DNA of 26,329 nucleotides from an uncultured Clostridia bacterium (GTDB taxonomy: Bacteria > Bacillota > Clostridia > Christensenellales > UBA1242). The DNA lies in the NCBI GenBank assembly GCA_944372595.1, contig CALVZT010000003.1, positions 1-26,329 on the forward strand. The letters are read 5' to 3'. The notes under the pieces were generated by a model that saw nothing but the letters and a program-made list of their open reading frames with translations, searched no databases and had not been told where the DNA came from. Positions 7,997 to 16,260 of this stretch are shown here, in pieces (the stretch's first letter is position 1; every line of letters starts with the position of its first letter). The translations under genes and the position numbers were made by a program.

Positions 7997-9808
7997 TTAT
8001 TTCTTATCGTCAATAATTACTTCGTCGTCACCATTATCTTTTTTATCTTTTTTAGCGTCTTCTTTTGCTGATTGTTGTGCTTGTGCATATAATTTTGATA
8101 CTATATCAGCAGATGAATTTGATAATTCGTCAATGGCTTTTCTTATTGCTTCTGTATCTTCAACTTCAATGTCTTTTTTAGCCTTTTCTATTGCTGCGGT
8201 TAATTTATCCTTATCCTCTTGTGATATTTTATCGCCATTTTCTTTTAACATCTTTTCGATAGAATTAATCATTGTTTCAGCTTGGTTCTTTGCTTCAACT
8301 TGTTCTTTTTTCTTCTTGTCTTCTTCAGCATATTTTTCAGCATCTTTTATTGCTTTATCTATATCACTCTCGCTAAGATTCGAAGAAGCAGTAATTGTAA
8401 TGCTTTGTTCTTTATTTGTTCCAAGGTCTTTTGCTGATACGTGAACAATACCGTTTGCATCAATATCAAAAGTAACTTCAATTTGAGGTACTCCTCTTGG
8501 TGCAGGTGGAATATCAGTTAAACTAAATCTTCCAAGAGTTTTGTTGCCAGAAGCAAATTCTCTTTCACCTTGCAATACGTGAATATCAACTCCTGGTTGG
8601 TTATCTGTTGCTGTTGAGAAAATTTGTGATTTTTTGGTTGGTATTGTAGTATTTCTATCAATAAGTTTTGTAAATATTCCGCCAAGGGTTTCTATACCAA
8701 GAGACAATGGTGTAACATCAAGTAGTAATACATCTTTAACCTCACCTACTAATACACCGCCTTGTATAGCAGCACCAATTGCAACACATTCGTCTGGATT
8801 TATTCCCTTGAATGGTTCTTTACCAGTTGCATTTTTAACTGCTTCAACGACTGCTGGAATACGAGTTGAACCACCAACCAATACAACTTTATCAATTTGT
8901 GACATTGTTAATTTTGAATCCGATAAAGCTTTTTTCAACGCAACGATTGTCCTGTCAACCAAATCAGAAGTTAGACTATCAAATTTTGCTCTACTAAGTT
9001 CATATTCAAAATGTTTTGGACCAGTTGCGTCTGCTGTGATGAATGGAAGATTGATTGTTGTTTTGCTAAGTGAAGATAAGTCAATCTTGGCTTTTTCGGC
9101 AGCTTCTTTTAATCTTTGCATAGCTAACTTATCTTTTGATAAATCAATACCTTCTTTTGCTTTGAATTCAGCAACTAATAGGTCAATAATTTTTTTATCA
9201 AAATCGTCCCCTCCGAGTCTGTTATCCCCAGCTGTTGCTATAACTTCAAATACTCCATCTCCTATGTCCAATATAGATACATCGAATGTACCACCACCTA
9301 GGTCATATACAAGTATCTTTTGATTTTTCTCACCTTTATCAAGACCATAGGCAAGTGCTGCTGCTGTTGGTTCGTTGATTATTCTCAAAACTTCAAGACC
9401 AGCAATTTTACCAGCATCTTTTGTTGCTTGACGTTGTGAATCAGTAAAATACGCAGGAACAGTTATTACCGCCTGTGTTACTTTTTGACCGAGATAACTT
9501 TCGGCATCTTGTTTAAGTTTTTGTAATATCATTGCCGATATTTCTTGTGGAGAATAAGTTTTGCCTTCCAATGTTACTTTGTAGTCACTACCCATCTCTC
9601 TCTTGATTGACAAAACAGTGTTGTCAGGATTAACAACTGCTTGACGTTTTGCTACCTGTCCTACCAATCTTTCATTTTTTACGTAAGCAACAACTGATGG
9701 AGTTGTTCTTGCGCCTTCCGAGTTAGGAATAACTGTTGCTTCGCCTCCTTCCATAACTGCTACGCATGAATTCGTTGTTCCTAAATCAATTCCTATAACT
9801 TTACTCAT
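7997..9808 (-). CDS. dnaK: Chaperone DnaK (Hsp70)
   Basis: ATP-driven cytoplasmic chaperone. The 603 residues show the actin-like ATPase motifs IGIDLGTTNSCVAV at the N-terminus, VYDLGGGTFDVSIL and VGGSTRIPAV, then the hydrophobic linker DVLLLDVTPLSLGIETLGG, the beta-sandwich substrate domain and a charged helical lid ending in an acidic tail (DDEVIIDDKK). Length fits the short Firmicutes form. The ATG is preceded by AAGGAG. It lies between grpE (50-base gap) and dnaJ (11-base gap), and its codon use is clearly richer in G+C than the flanking less-expressed genes, as expected for an abundant protein. Confidence 0.99.
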   Translation of the reverse strand: MSKVIGIDLGTTNSCVAVMEGGEATVIPNSEGARTTPSVVAYVKNERLVGQVAKRQAVVNPDNTVLSIKREMGSDYKVTLEGKTYSPQEISAMILQKLKQDAESYLGQKVTQAVITVPAYFTDSQRQATKDAGKIAGLEVLRIINEPTAAALAYGLDKGEKNQKILVYDLGGGTFDVSILDIGDGVFEVIATAGDNRLGGDDFDKKIIDLLVAEFKAKEGIDLSKDKLAMQRLKEAAEKAKIDLSSLSKTTINLPFITADATGPKHFEYELSRAKFDSLTSDLVDRTIVALKKALSDSKLTMSQIDKVVLVGGSTRIPAVVEAVKNATGKEPFKGINPDECVAIGAAIQGGVLVGEVKDVLLLDVTPLSLGIETLGGIFTKLIDRNTTIPTKKSQIFSTATDNQPGVDIHVLQGEREFASGNKTLGRFSLTDIPPAPRGVPQIEVTFDIDANGIVHVSAKDLGTNKEQSITITASSNLSESDIDKAIKDAEKYAEEDKKKKEQVEAKNQAETMINSIEKMLKENGDKISQEDKDKLTAAIEKAKKDIEVEDTEAIRKAIDELSNSSADIVSKLYAQAQQSAKEDAKKDKKDNGDDEVIIDDKK

Positions 9809-9835
9809 TTTAATATCTCCTTATTTTTTATTTTA

Positions 9836-9849
9836 TAGCATTTATGCTA
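9836..9849 (-). other. Small hairpin in the grpE-dnaK gap
   Basis: The 14 bases TAGCATTTATGCTA can fold as a 5-6 bp hairpin, about 25 bases before the dnaK start. It has no T tract and is not a terminator. It might mark an RNA processing or stability point between the upstream hrcA-grpE part and dnaK, which must be made in larger amounts. This role is only a guess. Confidence 0.3.
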
Positions 9850-9858
9850 ATTGTTAAC

Positions 9859-10344
9859 TTATTTGCTTACAACCACTTGGCTATATCTTACGACTTTGTC
9901 ATCGTAAATATATCCTGATTGTACTTCTTGAATAATAGTATTTGGTTTATTGTTTTTGTCTTCAACCATTGCCACAGCATTGTGCTTATTGGGATCAAAC
10001 TTGTGACCAACGGCTGAAATCTTTTTTACACCGGCCTTTTCGATATCTTTTATAATATCATTTTCAATTAATTTTAGCCCTTCGATAACGGTTTTATCTT
10101 TACATGTTTTTCGTGCTTGCTCAATTAAATCTATGCATTTAAAAACGCTTTTTAGAGCAGACACAAAGCCAATTTTTCTTGCCTCTTCAAGTTCCGCCTT
10201 CGTTCTTTTGCGATAATTATCAAAATCCGCTTGAATTCTTTGCGCTAATAGTAAAAACTCATTATCTTGGGTTGAATTATAATTATTATCCGTTTTGTCT
10301 GGTTTATCTGTTTTTTCTACATTTTTTATTATTTCATCTGCCAT
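9859..10344 (-). CDS. grpE: Nucleotide exchange factor GrpE
   Basis: Releases ADP from DnaK to restart the chaperone cycle. The 161 residues have a low-complexity, Asp/Asn/Lys-rich N-terminus, a long helix (FLLLAQRIQADFDNYRKRTKAELEEARKIG) that forms the dimer coiled coil, and the C-terminal beta domain (GVKKISAVGHKFDPNKHNAVA...) with YIYDDKVVRYSQVVVSK at the end. It is at the short end of the family. ATG 10344 follows AGAGG, and hrcA ends only 3 bases upstream. Confidence 0.97.
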   Translation of the reverse strand: MADEIIKNVEKTDKPDKTDNNYNSTQDNEFLLLAQRIQADFDNYRKRTKAELEEARKIGFVSALKSVFKCIDLIEQARKTCKDKTVIEGLKLIENDIIKDIEKAGVKKISAVGHKFDPNKHNAVAMVEDKNNKPNTIIQEVQSGYIYDDKVVRYSQVVVSK

Positions 10345-10347
10345 GGA

Positions 10348-11367
10348 TTACCTCTTTTTTAATTCGTCTGCTATAATTTTAAGTACGCTTGCCACAGTGC
10401 AATAATCAATTCTTTGTGGACCAATTACTCCAATTGTTGCTATTTTGTTACCATCAAGCATTACAGGCGTCTTAATAATTGCACAATTATTTAATTCATC
10501 ATAATTATTTTCTTCACCAATTTTTATTGATACGCCATCTTCTTGGCTCGTATCAAAAATGTCTTTTAACTTATTCTTATTTTCTAATAATTCAAATATT
10601 GATTTTGCCTTCTCAACATCACTATATTCTGGACTGTTAAGCAGTTTTGTAACCCCTTTACTTGTTCCTTGGCTAGAATAATTGTGCAAAATCTCTATGA
10701 TTTTCGTAAGAATAAATTGATAATTTTTAATTTGCATTTTTATAGCATTGCTTAGATTATTGACATTATCTATCAAAAAACCAATGGTTTTATCAACAAA
10801 TACGCTATTAAATAATTGTGATGCCTTACTTAAATCATCTTGTGTGAAAGTTTCTTGCAAATTAGTTGTACTAGTTATCGCCCCAGCATTCGTCTCAATG
10901 ATTACCAACATTTGACCACTTATCAGTGGTAGTAGATTTATTGATTTGATTATCAAATTTTCAAATCCGTCAAGCAATACTATTGCTGGATAATTAGTCG
11001 CTTTTGTAATCGCATCGGCAATTGTTAATGTTATGTCGCTAAGATTATTAGTTCGATTAATCAAATCTTTGTGTATATTGTCAAGTTTGTCTTGCGATAT
11101 TGAAATATCATTAACTAATTCGTTTACATAGAATCTATATCCTTTGCTAGTTGGTACTCTCCCACTTGAAGTATGTAGTTGTTTGAGATACCCCAATTCT
11201 TCTAAGGTTGATAATTCATTACGTAATGTTGCAGTGCTTAAATCCTTCATATTTTGTTCATGCACTAGCATACTTGTAATAGGATTCGCTTGTTTTATGT
11301 AATTATCAATAGCGCCAAACAGTATTTTTTTCTTCCTGTCACTTAAAACAATCAAGTCATTACCCAA
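10348..11367 (-). CDS. hrcA: Heat-inducible transcription repressor HrcA
   Basis: Represses the groE and dnaK operons by binding CIRCE; its folding depends on GroEL, so stress relieves repression. The 339 residues have an N-terminal winged helix (LSDRKKKILFGAIDNYIKQANPITS...), the ATLRNELSTLEELGYL recognition region, LHTSSGRVPTSKGYRFYV after it, and the GAF-like HrcA core. I chose TTG 11367 as start. AGGAGG (11380-11375) is 7 bases before it but only 1 base before the longer-frame GTG at 11373, which is too close. A CIRCE lies between this promoter and the gene, so it controls itself. Confidence 0.95.
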   Translation of the reverse strand: MGNDLIVLSDRKKKILFGAIDNYIKQANPITSMLVHEQNMKDLSTATLRNELSTLEELGYLKQLHTSSGRVPTSKGYRFYVNELVNDISISQDKLDNIHKDLINRTNNLSDITLTIADAITKATNYPAIVLLDGFENLIIKSINLLPLISGQMLVIIETNAGAITSTTNLQETFTQDDLSKASQLFNSVFVDKTIGFLIDNVNNLSNAIKMQIKNYQFILTKIIEILHNYSSQGTSKGVTKLLNSPEYSDVEKAKSIFELLENKNKLKDIFDTSQEDGVSIKIGEENNYDELNNCAIIKTPVMLDGNKIATIGVIGPQRIDYCTVASVLKIIADELKKR

Positions 11368-11406
11368 AACCACACCTCCTTTTTTAGCAGAGTGATTTGT
11401 TTGTTG

Positions 11407-11433
11407 TTAGCACTCTCGACTTCCAAGTGCTAA
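11407..11433 (-). promoter_or_regulatory. CIRCE operator for HrcA
   Basis: TTAGCACTC, 9 bases, AAGTGCTAA on the plus strand. This differs from the canonical inverted repeat TTAGCACTC-N9-GAGTGCTAA at one position. It begins 4 bases downstream of the -10 box of the hrcA promoter, over the predicted transcription start, so HrcA bound here would block initiation of the whole hrcA-grpE-dnaK-dnaJ operon. Confidence 0.96.
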
Positions 11434-11437
11434 TACT

Positions 11438-11466
11438 AGTATATGCTACTAAAAAAAGAATGTCAA
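11438..11466 (-). promoter_or_regulatory. Sigma-A promoter of hrcA-grpE-dnaK-dnaJ
   Basis: The minus strand reads TTGACA (11466-11461), 17 bases, TATACT (11443-11438). The -35 is perfect and the -10 is 5 of 6. It faces directly into CIRCE. The -35 box forms part of the putative hairpin terminator of hemW. Confidence 0.92.
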
Positions 11467-11479
11467 CAATTAGTGACAT
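11451..11479 (-). terminator. Putative terminator of lepA-hemW
   Basis: ATGTCA (11479-11474) and TGACAT (11465-11460) on the minus strand form a 6-bp stem with an 8-base loop, followed by TCTTTTTTT. It begins about 29 bases after the hemW stop. The stem is weak, but weak A-T pairing may extend it. It overlaps the hrcA -35 box. Confidence 0.45.
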
Positions 11480-11507
11480 CTTTTTAAATAATTTTTATAT
11501 TTTTTTT

Positions 11508-12641
11508 CTAATCAATTAATTTGGCAACTATACTATTAAGCACATAATATGAATTATCACTTACTTTTAGATGATGATTTTCAATTTTTATAAAGCCGTT
11601 TGAGAGCAAGAAATTAATCTCAGAAGATTTGTCCTTTTCAAGATCGGTAAAGAACAATTTTTTATAATCTTTTAGATTAATACCATCTTTTGTTCGTAGC
11701 ATTAACATAATATATTCTTCTTTCATCTCTCTTGTTGTTAGATATTCCTTAGATATTACTGGTAATTGATTATTATTAATACTATCTATATATTTTTTTA
11801 TATCGCTAACATTTGCTTGACGAGTGCCATTCATATACGAATGAGCTGATACTCCTACTCCCAAATATTCTCCTAATTTCCAATAATTCATATTATGTTT
11901 ACATTCATAACCGTCTTGGGCAAAGTTAGAGACTTCATATCTGTTAAGTCCGTGTTTTTTAAGGTAAGCAACAACATAATCATACATTTCAACTACTTCA
12001 TCGTCTGGTAATACTTTTAAGATGCCCATCTTTATTTTGTCGTCTAATGGAGTTCCCCCTTCGACTATTAAACTATATGCAGACACATGGTGTAAATCAT
12101 TTGACGTTACAAACTTTAACATTTTTTTAACATCAATGAGTTTTTGTTTAGGTAAACCAATCAACATATCAACATTAATATTGTCAAAACCAGCTTCTTT
12201 GACTAATTTAACAGCATTAATTAAGTCTTTATATGTTTGCTTTCTTCCAATCAAATTAAGTAACTTATCATTACAAGACTGTCCACCTATACTAATACGA
12301 TTAACTCCTGCTCTTTTGTATGCAACAAGTTTAGATAAATCAACTGTACCAGGGTTACATTCCACTGTAAATTCATATCTACCCTTACCAAATGTCTTAG
12401 TAATATGATTGATTAAGTCAATCATCATATTTTCTGGCACAACAGATGGAGTTCCTCCTCCAATATATACACTATAAAGTTGTACATCATTACCTAGTTT
12501 TGATTTGTACATAGATATTTCTTTTTTGAGACAATTAAGGTATTCCGGCATTTTTGAAACATCGCAAAAAGAAACAAAGTTGCAATAATCGCATTTGCTT
12601 TTACAAAATGGTATGTGTACATATAATCCAATCTTTCTCAT
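11508..12641 (-). CDS. hemW: Radical-SAM heme chaperone HemW
   Basis: HemW binds heme and is thought to insert it into respiratory enzymes; it was long annotated as an oxygen-independent coproporphyrinogen oxidase (HemN). The 377 residues begin MRKIGLYVHIPFCKSKCDYCNF, with the iron-sulfur motif CX3CX2C at Cys13, 17 and 20, followed by VYIGGGTPS and the radical-SAM barrel. The single-motif N-terminus without the HemN extension, and the location next to lepA and hrcA, favour HemW. The start codon lies 1 base after the lepA stop (TGATATG) with no ribosome site, so translation is probably coupled to lepA. Confidence 0.93.
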   Translation of the reverse strand: MRKIGLYVHIPFCKSKCDYCNFVSFCDVSKMPEYLNCLKKEISMYKSKLGNDVQLYSVYIGGGTPSVVPENMMIDLINHITKTFGKGRYEFTVECNPGTVDLSKLVAYKRAGVNRISIGGQSCNDKLLNLIGRKQTYKDLINAVKLVKEAGFDNINVDMLIGLPKQKLIDVKKMLKFVTSNDLHHVSAYSLIVEGGTPLDDKIKMGILKVLPDDEVVEMYDYVVAYLKKHGLNRYEVSNFAQDGYECKHNMNYWKLGEYLGVGVSAHSYMNGTRQANVSDIKKYIDSINNNQLPVISKEYLTTREMKEEYIMLMLRTKDGINLKDYKKLFFTDLEKDKSSEINFLLSNGFIKIENHHLKVSDNSYYVLNSIVAKLID

Positions 12642-12642
12642 A

Positions 12643-14439
12643 TCAATCTAATTTAAGTATACTCATAAAGGCTTCACTTGGCAACTCAACTGAGCCAATT
12701 TGACGCATTCTCTTTTTCCCTTCTTTTTGTTTTTCTAATAATTTTCTTTTTCTGCTAATATCTCCACCATAGCATTTTGCAAGAACGTCTTTTTTAAACG
12801 CCTTTACCGTTTCTCTTGCAATTATTTTGTTGCCTATACATGCTTGAATAGGAATCTCAAACATCTGACGCGGTATAACTTCTTTTAATTTTTCTGCAAT
12901 TGCTTTGCCTCTTTGATAAGCTTTATCTTTATGAACAATTAGACTTAAAGCATCACATTTTTCACCATTTAACAATATATCAAGTTTTATTAAGTCACTT
13001 TGTCTGTACCCTGTAATCTCATAATCAAGACTAGCATAGCCTTTTGTTCTAGATTTAAGGCCGTCAAAAAAGTCGTAAATCATCTCATTTAGTGGCATAT
13101 TATATTTCATAACTACACGATTCTTGTCAATATATTGCATATCAATATATTCTCCACGTTTGTTTTGACACAATTCCATAATTGGTCCAACATAAGTTGG
13201 AGGAGTGTATATATTTAGACTAACCATAGGCTCTTCAATACTAGCAATTTCTGTTGCTACTGGTAAAGTTGAAGGATTTGATATCTCCAAAACATCACCA
13301 TTTGTCTTAATTACTTGATAAGATACACCTGGTGCAGTTGTAATTAATTCAAGGTTAAATTCTCTTTCAAGACGTTCGGTTATTATCTCCATGTGCAGTA
13401 ATCCCAAAAAGCCACATCTAAAACCAAATCCTAACGCTTGTGATACTTCAGGAGAATACATTAATGAAGCATCATTTAATTTTAATTTATCCAATGCATC
13501 TTTCAAATCGTTATATCTTGCCCCATCAACCGGATATATACCACAAAACACAACAGGCTTAACATCTTTGTACCCAGGAAGTGCCATTTTTGTCGGATTA
13601 TCAGCAAGCGTGATAGTATCGCCAACACGAGTATCTGAAACATTTTTTATACTTGCAGCAATATATCCAACGTCCCCAGCCATAAGTTTATCAACAGGCT
13701 TTGGCGATGGAGTAAATACTCCTACCTCGGTTACTTCATAAATCTTATTAGTCTTCATCATTTTAATCTTGGTACCAACTGCCACTTCACCATCAAATAC
13801 CCTAACAAGACTAACAGCACCCTTAAAATTATCGTAATAACTGTCAAATATTAATGCTTTTAATGGCTCATTCTCATTCCCTTTGGGAGACGGAAATTTC
13901 TCAATAATTTGTTGTAAAACTTGCTCAATATTTATACCTTCCTTAGCAGATATAAGTGGAGCATCACTAGCATCTAATCCAATTATGTCTTCAATCTCTT
14001 TTTTTGCCATATCCGTATCAGCACTTGGTAAATCAATCTTGTTAATTACAGGTATAATTTCCAAATTATTTTCTATCGCCAAATAAACATTTGCAAGAGT
14101 TTGAGCCTCTACACCCTGAGTCGCATCTACAATTAATATCGCTCCCTCACATGCCGCCAAAGAACGTGATACTTCATAAGTAAAATCCACATGTCCCGGG
14201 GTATCAATAAGATTAAGGGTATATTCTTCGCCCTTATATTCATAAAACATTCTTGTAGGAGTTAGTTTGATTGTTATACCTCTTTCTTTTTCAAGGTCCA
14301 TGCTATCTAACATTTGACTTGTAAGGTTTCTTTTAGAAACAGTGCCAGTAAGTTCAATAAGTCTATCAGCAAGCGTGCTCTTACCATGGTCAATATGAGC
14401 TATAATACAAAAGTTTCTAATATTAGATTGCCTATTCAT
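12643..14439 (-). CDS. lepA: Elongation factor 4 (LepA) GTPase
   Basis: A ribosome-associated GTPase related to EF-G, reported to act in back-translocation and ribosome assembly. The 598 residues show AHIDHGKST (G1, 14-22), RGIT (G2), DTPGH (G3, 79-83) and NKID (G4, 133-136), then EF-G-like domains and the LepA-specific C-terminus (SRKRKLLEKQKEGKKRM). Length is normal. ATG 14439 follows AAGGAG. It heads the lepA-hemW transcript, the standard neighbour upstream of hrcA in Firmicutes. Confidence 0.98.
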   Translation of the reverse strand: MNRQSNIRNFCIIAHIDHGKSTLADRLIELTGTVSKRNLTSQMLDSMDLEKERGITIKLTPTRMFYEYKGEEYTLNLIDTPGHVDFTYEVSRSLAACEGAILIVDATQGVEAQTLANVYLAIENNLEIIPVINKIDLPSADTDMAKKEIEDIIGLDASDAPLISAKEGINIEQVLQQIIEKFPSPKGNENEPLKALIFDSYYDNFKGAVSLVRVFDGEVAVGTKIKMMKTNKIYEVTEVGVFTPSPKPVDKLMAGDVGYIAASIKNVSDTRVGDTITLADNPTKMALPGYKDVKPVVFCGIYPVDGARYNDLKDALDKLKLNDASLMYSPEVSQALGFGFRCGFLGLLHMEIITERLEREFNLELITTAPGVSYQVIKTNGDVLEISNPSTLPVATEIASIEEPMVSLNIYTPPTYVGPIMELCQNKRGEYIDMQYIDKNRVVMKYNMPLNEMIYDFFDGLKSRTKGYASLDYEITGYRQSDLIKLDILLNGEKCDALSLIVHKDKAYQRGKAIAEKLKEVIPRQMFEIPIQACIGNKIIARETVKAFKKDVLAKCYGGDISRKRKLLEKQKEGKKRMRQIGSVELPSEAFMSILKLD

Positions 14440-14460
14440 ACCTACTCCTTAAACAATAAC

Positions 14461-14489
14461 ATTATATTTTAATTTTATACTGTTGGCAA
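14461..14489 (-). promoter_or_regulatory. Sigma-A promoter of lepA-hemW
   Basis: The minus strand reads TTGCCA (14489-14484), 17 bases, TATAAT (14466-14461). The -10 is perfect and the -35 is 5 of 6. The predicted leader is about 15 bases and contains the AAGGAG ribosome site. Confidence 0.85.
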
Positions 14490-14512
14490 GCAATAAAATA
14501 ATAAATTTAGTT

Positions 14513-14537
14513 AAAAACGACTTGCTGGTCGTTTTTT
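14513..14537. other. Terminator-like hairpin between divergent promoters
   Basis: AAAAACGAC and GTCGTTTTT form a perfect 9-bp stem around a 6-base loop (TTGCTG), flanked by an A run on one side and a T run on the other, so it could stop RNA polymerase in either direction. It lies between the -35 boxes of the divergent lepA and phosphodiesterase promoters. No gene in the window reads into it. Confidence 0.6.
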
Positions 14538-14549
14538 GTGTCAAATTAC

Positions 14550-14578
14550 TTAACAATGGTATTTTTTTATGCTAAACT
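14550..14578 (+). promoter_or_regulatory. Predicted promoter of the phosphodiesterase-phosphorylase pair
   Basis: TTAACA (14550-14555), 17 bases, TAAACT (14573-14578). The -35 is 5 of 6 and the -10 is 4 of 6, so this is a moderate match. It leaves a leader of about 30 bases with the GGAG ribosome site. Confidence 0.5.
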
Positions 14579-14613
14579 AACTAAAATTATATAGATATAG
14601 TTTGGAGTTAATT

Positions 14614-15342
14614 ATGAAAATTTTTAACACATGGATTGTGAATAAATATATCGCCCATAGAGGTTTACATAATAAAAATTGTGCCGAGAATTCTATCTCA
14701 GCATTCAAAAATGCTATTAGCAAAAACTACCCTATCGAACTTGATGTTCAACAAATTGGAGATGGAACAGTAATTGTATTTCATGACGACACATTGCAAA
14801 GAATGACAGGCAAGGACGGATATGTCAAAAATATAACTAGTGTTGATTCTTTAAAAGAATATAAATTAGGCGGGACAAAAGATACCATACCAACATTTAA
14901 AGAAGTATTAGAAGTTGTCAATGGTCAAGTGCCATTACTTATAGAAATCAAAAATGTAGATAAAGTTGGAAGACTTGAACAGACAGTTATTGATATGTTA
15001 AAAGAATATAAAGGTGAATATGCAATAATGTCATTTAATCCTTTTGTTTTGTCGTATTTCAAAAATAACGCTCCTGATATTTTAAGAGGGCAATTGTCTG
15101 GCTCGTTTAAGAATGAAAAACTTGCTTGGTTTAAAAAAGTATTATTAAGGCGATTGGCGCTACATCGTGTAGCATCTTTTAACTTTATTGCATACGAGGC
15201 TACTGCTCTACCATATAATAGATTAAAAAAGTTCAAAAATGTTCCCCTTCTTGCCTGGACTGTTAGGAGTCAAGAACAATATTTAGAAGTTGCAAAACAT
15301 TGTGACAATATTATTTTTGAAAACTTCGAACCAAAAATTTAA
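14614..15342 (+). CDS. Glycerophosphodiester phosphodiesterase (GDPD family)
   Basis: Hydrolyses glycerophosphodiesters from phospholipid turnover to glycerol-3-phosphate and an alcohol. The 242 residues form a short single-domain GDPD TIM barrel with HRG at 15-17, AENS (25-28), ELD (42-44), HDD (57-59) and EIK (111-113), which together hold the catalytic histidines and metal ligands. There is no signal peptide or membrane segment, so it is cytoplasmic (UgpQ-like). I use ATG 14614 rather than an in-frame TTG 12 bases upstream, because GGAG lies 6 bases before the ATG and would overlap the TTG. The phosphorylase gene follows after 18 bases. Confidence 0.92.
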   Translation: MKIFNTWIVNKYIAHRGLHNKNCAENSISAFKNAISKNYPIELDVQQIGDGTVIVFHDDTLQRMTGKDGYVKNITSVDSLKEYKLGGTKDTIPTFKEVLEVVNGQVPLLIEIKNVDKVGRLEQTVIDMLKEYKGEYAIMSFNPFVLSYFKNNAPDILRGQLSGSFKNEKLAWFKKVLLRRLALHRVASFNFIAYEATALPYNRLKKFKNVPLLAWTVRSQEQYLEVAKHCDNIIFENFEPKI

Positions 15343-15360
15343 ATTATAATAAGAGGTTAT

Positions 15361-16149
15361 ATGTTACAAGAAAAATATCCAATCTTAGAATATGACTCAG
15401 ACAGTGCAACAAATGCAAAAGAATATTTTTTTAGGCAGGGCAAAAAAGACTTCTCAAAATTGAAAAAAGTTAACGAAGCAGGAATAGATAAGTGTATACT
15501 TTTTTTACCAAGACATTTTAATCAGTTAAAACAATATCATAAAAAATGCAAATTAATATATGAATTTAAATCCGCAAGTACTATATCGCCTGTGTATTTG
15601 TATGATAATAAATTATTAATAGCACTTTGCCCTCTCGGTGGGCCTGCCGTAGCAAACCTAGTTGAAGAACTTGAATACAACGGTATTAAAAAATTTATTT
15701 CATGTGGCACATGTGGATTGATTGACCAATCAAAAGATGTTGATAAATTTTTTGTTCCGACATCGGCAATTCGCGATGAAGGTCTATCTTATCATTATAT
15801 GGCTCCAAGTAGAGATATTAAAATCTCCACCAAATTTACAAAAGCATTATGTAAAGCATTACAATATTATGGGCTTGATTATTATACTGGTACTATTTGG
15901 ACAATAGATGCAATATATAGAGAAACTCCTAAACGTATCAAAAGACGTCTAAAAGAGGGTGCTATCGGCGTAGATATGGAATGTGCAAGTTTGGCGGCGG
16001 TATGCAAATACAACAAATGCGAATTTGCTTCATTATTATATTTTAGCGATAGTACCGACGGAATTAAATGGAATTGGCGATTTTACGACAAAATTGCTTT
16101 AAGAAGCTTACTACTCGATATTTGTATTAAAGCACTTGAAAGTTTATAA
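15361..16149 (+). CDS. Nucleoside phosphorylase family protein (uridine phosphorylase-like)
   Basis: Members split nucleosides with phosphate to a base and ribose-1-phosphate in nucleotide salvage. The 262 residues carry LGGPAVANLVEEL (92-104), a GTCGL turn (116-120) in the phosphate/base region, the TIDAIYRE segment (181-188) and GVDMECASLAAV (203-214), whose Met-Glu contacts the ribose. SDSTDG near residue 229 should hold the catalytic aspartate. Base specificity cannot be read from the sequence; uridine phosphorylase-like is my best guess from general similarity. ATG 15361 follows AGAGGTTAT. It is co-transcribed with the phosphodiesterase and closed by a strong terminator. Confidence 0.85.
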   Translation: MLQEKYPILEYDSDSATNAKEYFFRQGKKDFSKLKKVNEAGIDKCILFLPRHFNQLKQYHKKCKLIYEFKSASTISPVYLYDNKLLIALCPLGGPAVANLVEELEYNGIKKFISCGTCGLIDQSKDVDKFFVPTSAIRDEGLSYHYMAPSRDIKISTKFTKALCKALQYYGLDYYTGTIWTIDAIYRETPKRIKRRLKEGAIGVDMECASLAAVCKYNKCEFASLLYFSDSTDGIKWNWRFYDKIALRSLLLDICIKALESL

Positions 16150-16177
16150 AAAAACACCTTTACAGGTGTTTTTTTTG
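16148..16177 (+). terminator. Terminator after the nucleoside phosphorylase gene
   Basis: A 12-bp stem (16148-16159 with 16164-16175, GC core CACCT/AGGTG) with a 4-base loop (TTAC) and an overlapping run of T. The gene's TAA stop (16147-16149) enters the base of the stem. Confidence 0.9.
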
Positions 16178-16211
16178 TGCATATAAATTAATTTTAATAT
16201 TATTATTTTAA

Positions 16212-16260
16212 TCACAAAAACCATCAAAAGATAGCTCTTTTAAATTAATAATTTTTGATG
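16212..16260 (-). terminator. Possible terminator of rubrerythrin
   Basis: On the minus strand CATCAAAA (16260-16253, in the last codons of the gene) pairs with TTTTGATG (16229-16222), followed by GTTTTTGTG. The 23-base loop may hold a small inner AAAAGA/TCTTTT hairpin. It is the best candidate in this gap but unusual because of the large loop. Confidence 0.4.

Noticed and set aside
8634..9323. Open frame of 229 codons on the plus strand opposite dnaK
   Set aside because: It mirrors the dnaK frame, has no ribosome site and no recognisable motif; a by-product of dnaK codon use.
11508..12641. Coproporphyrinogen dehydrogenase HemN
   Set aside because: The N-terminus and lepA-hrcA neighbourhood fit HemW; the HemN-specific extension is absent.
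14602..14613. TTG start that would lengthen the phosphodiesterase by four residues
   Set aside because: The GGAG ribosome site overlaps that codon region and is correctly spaced for ATG 14614.
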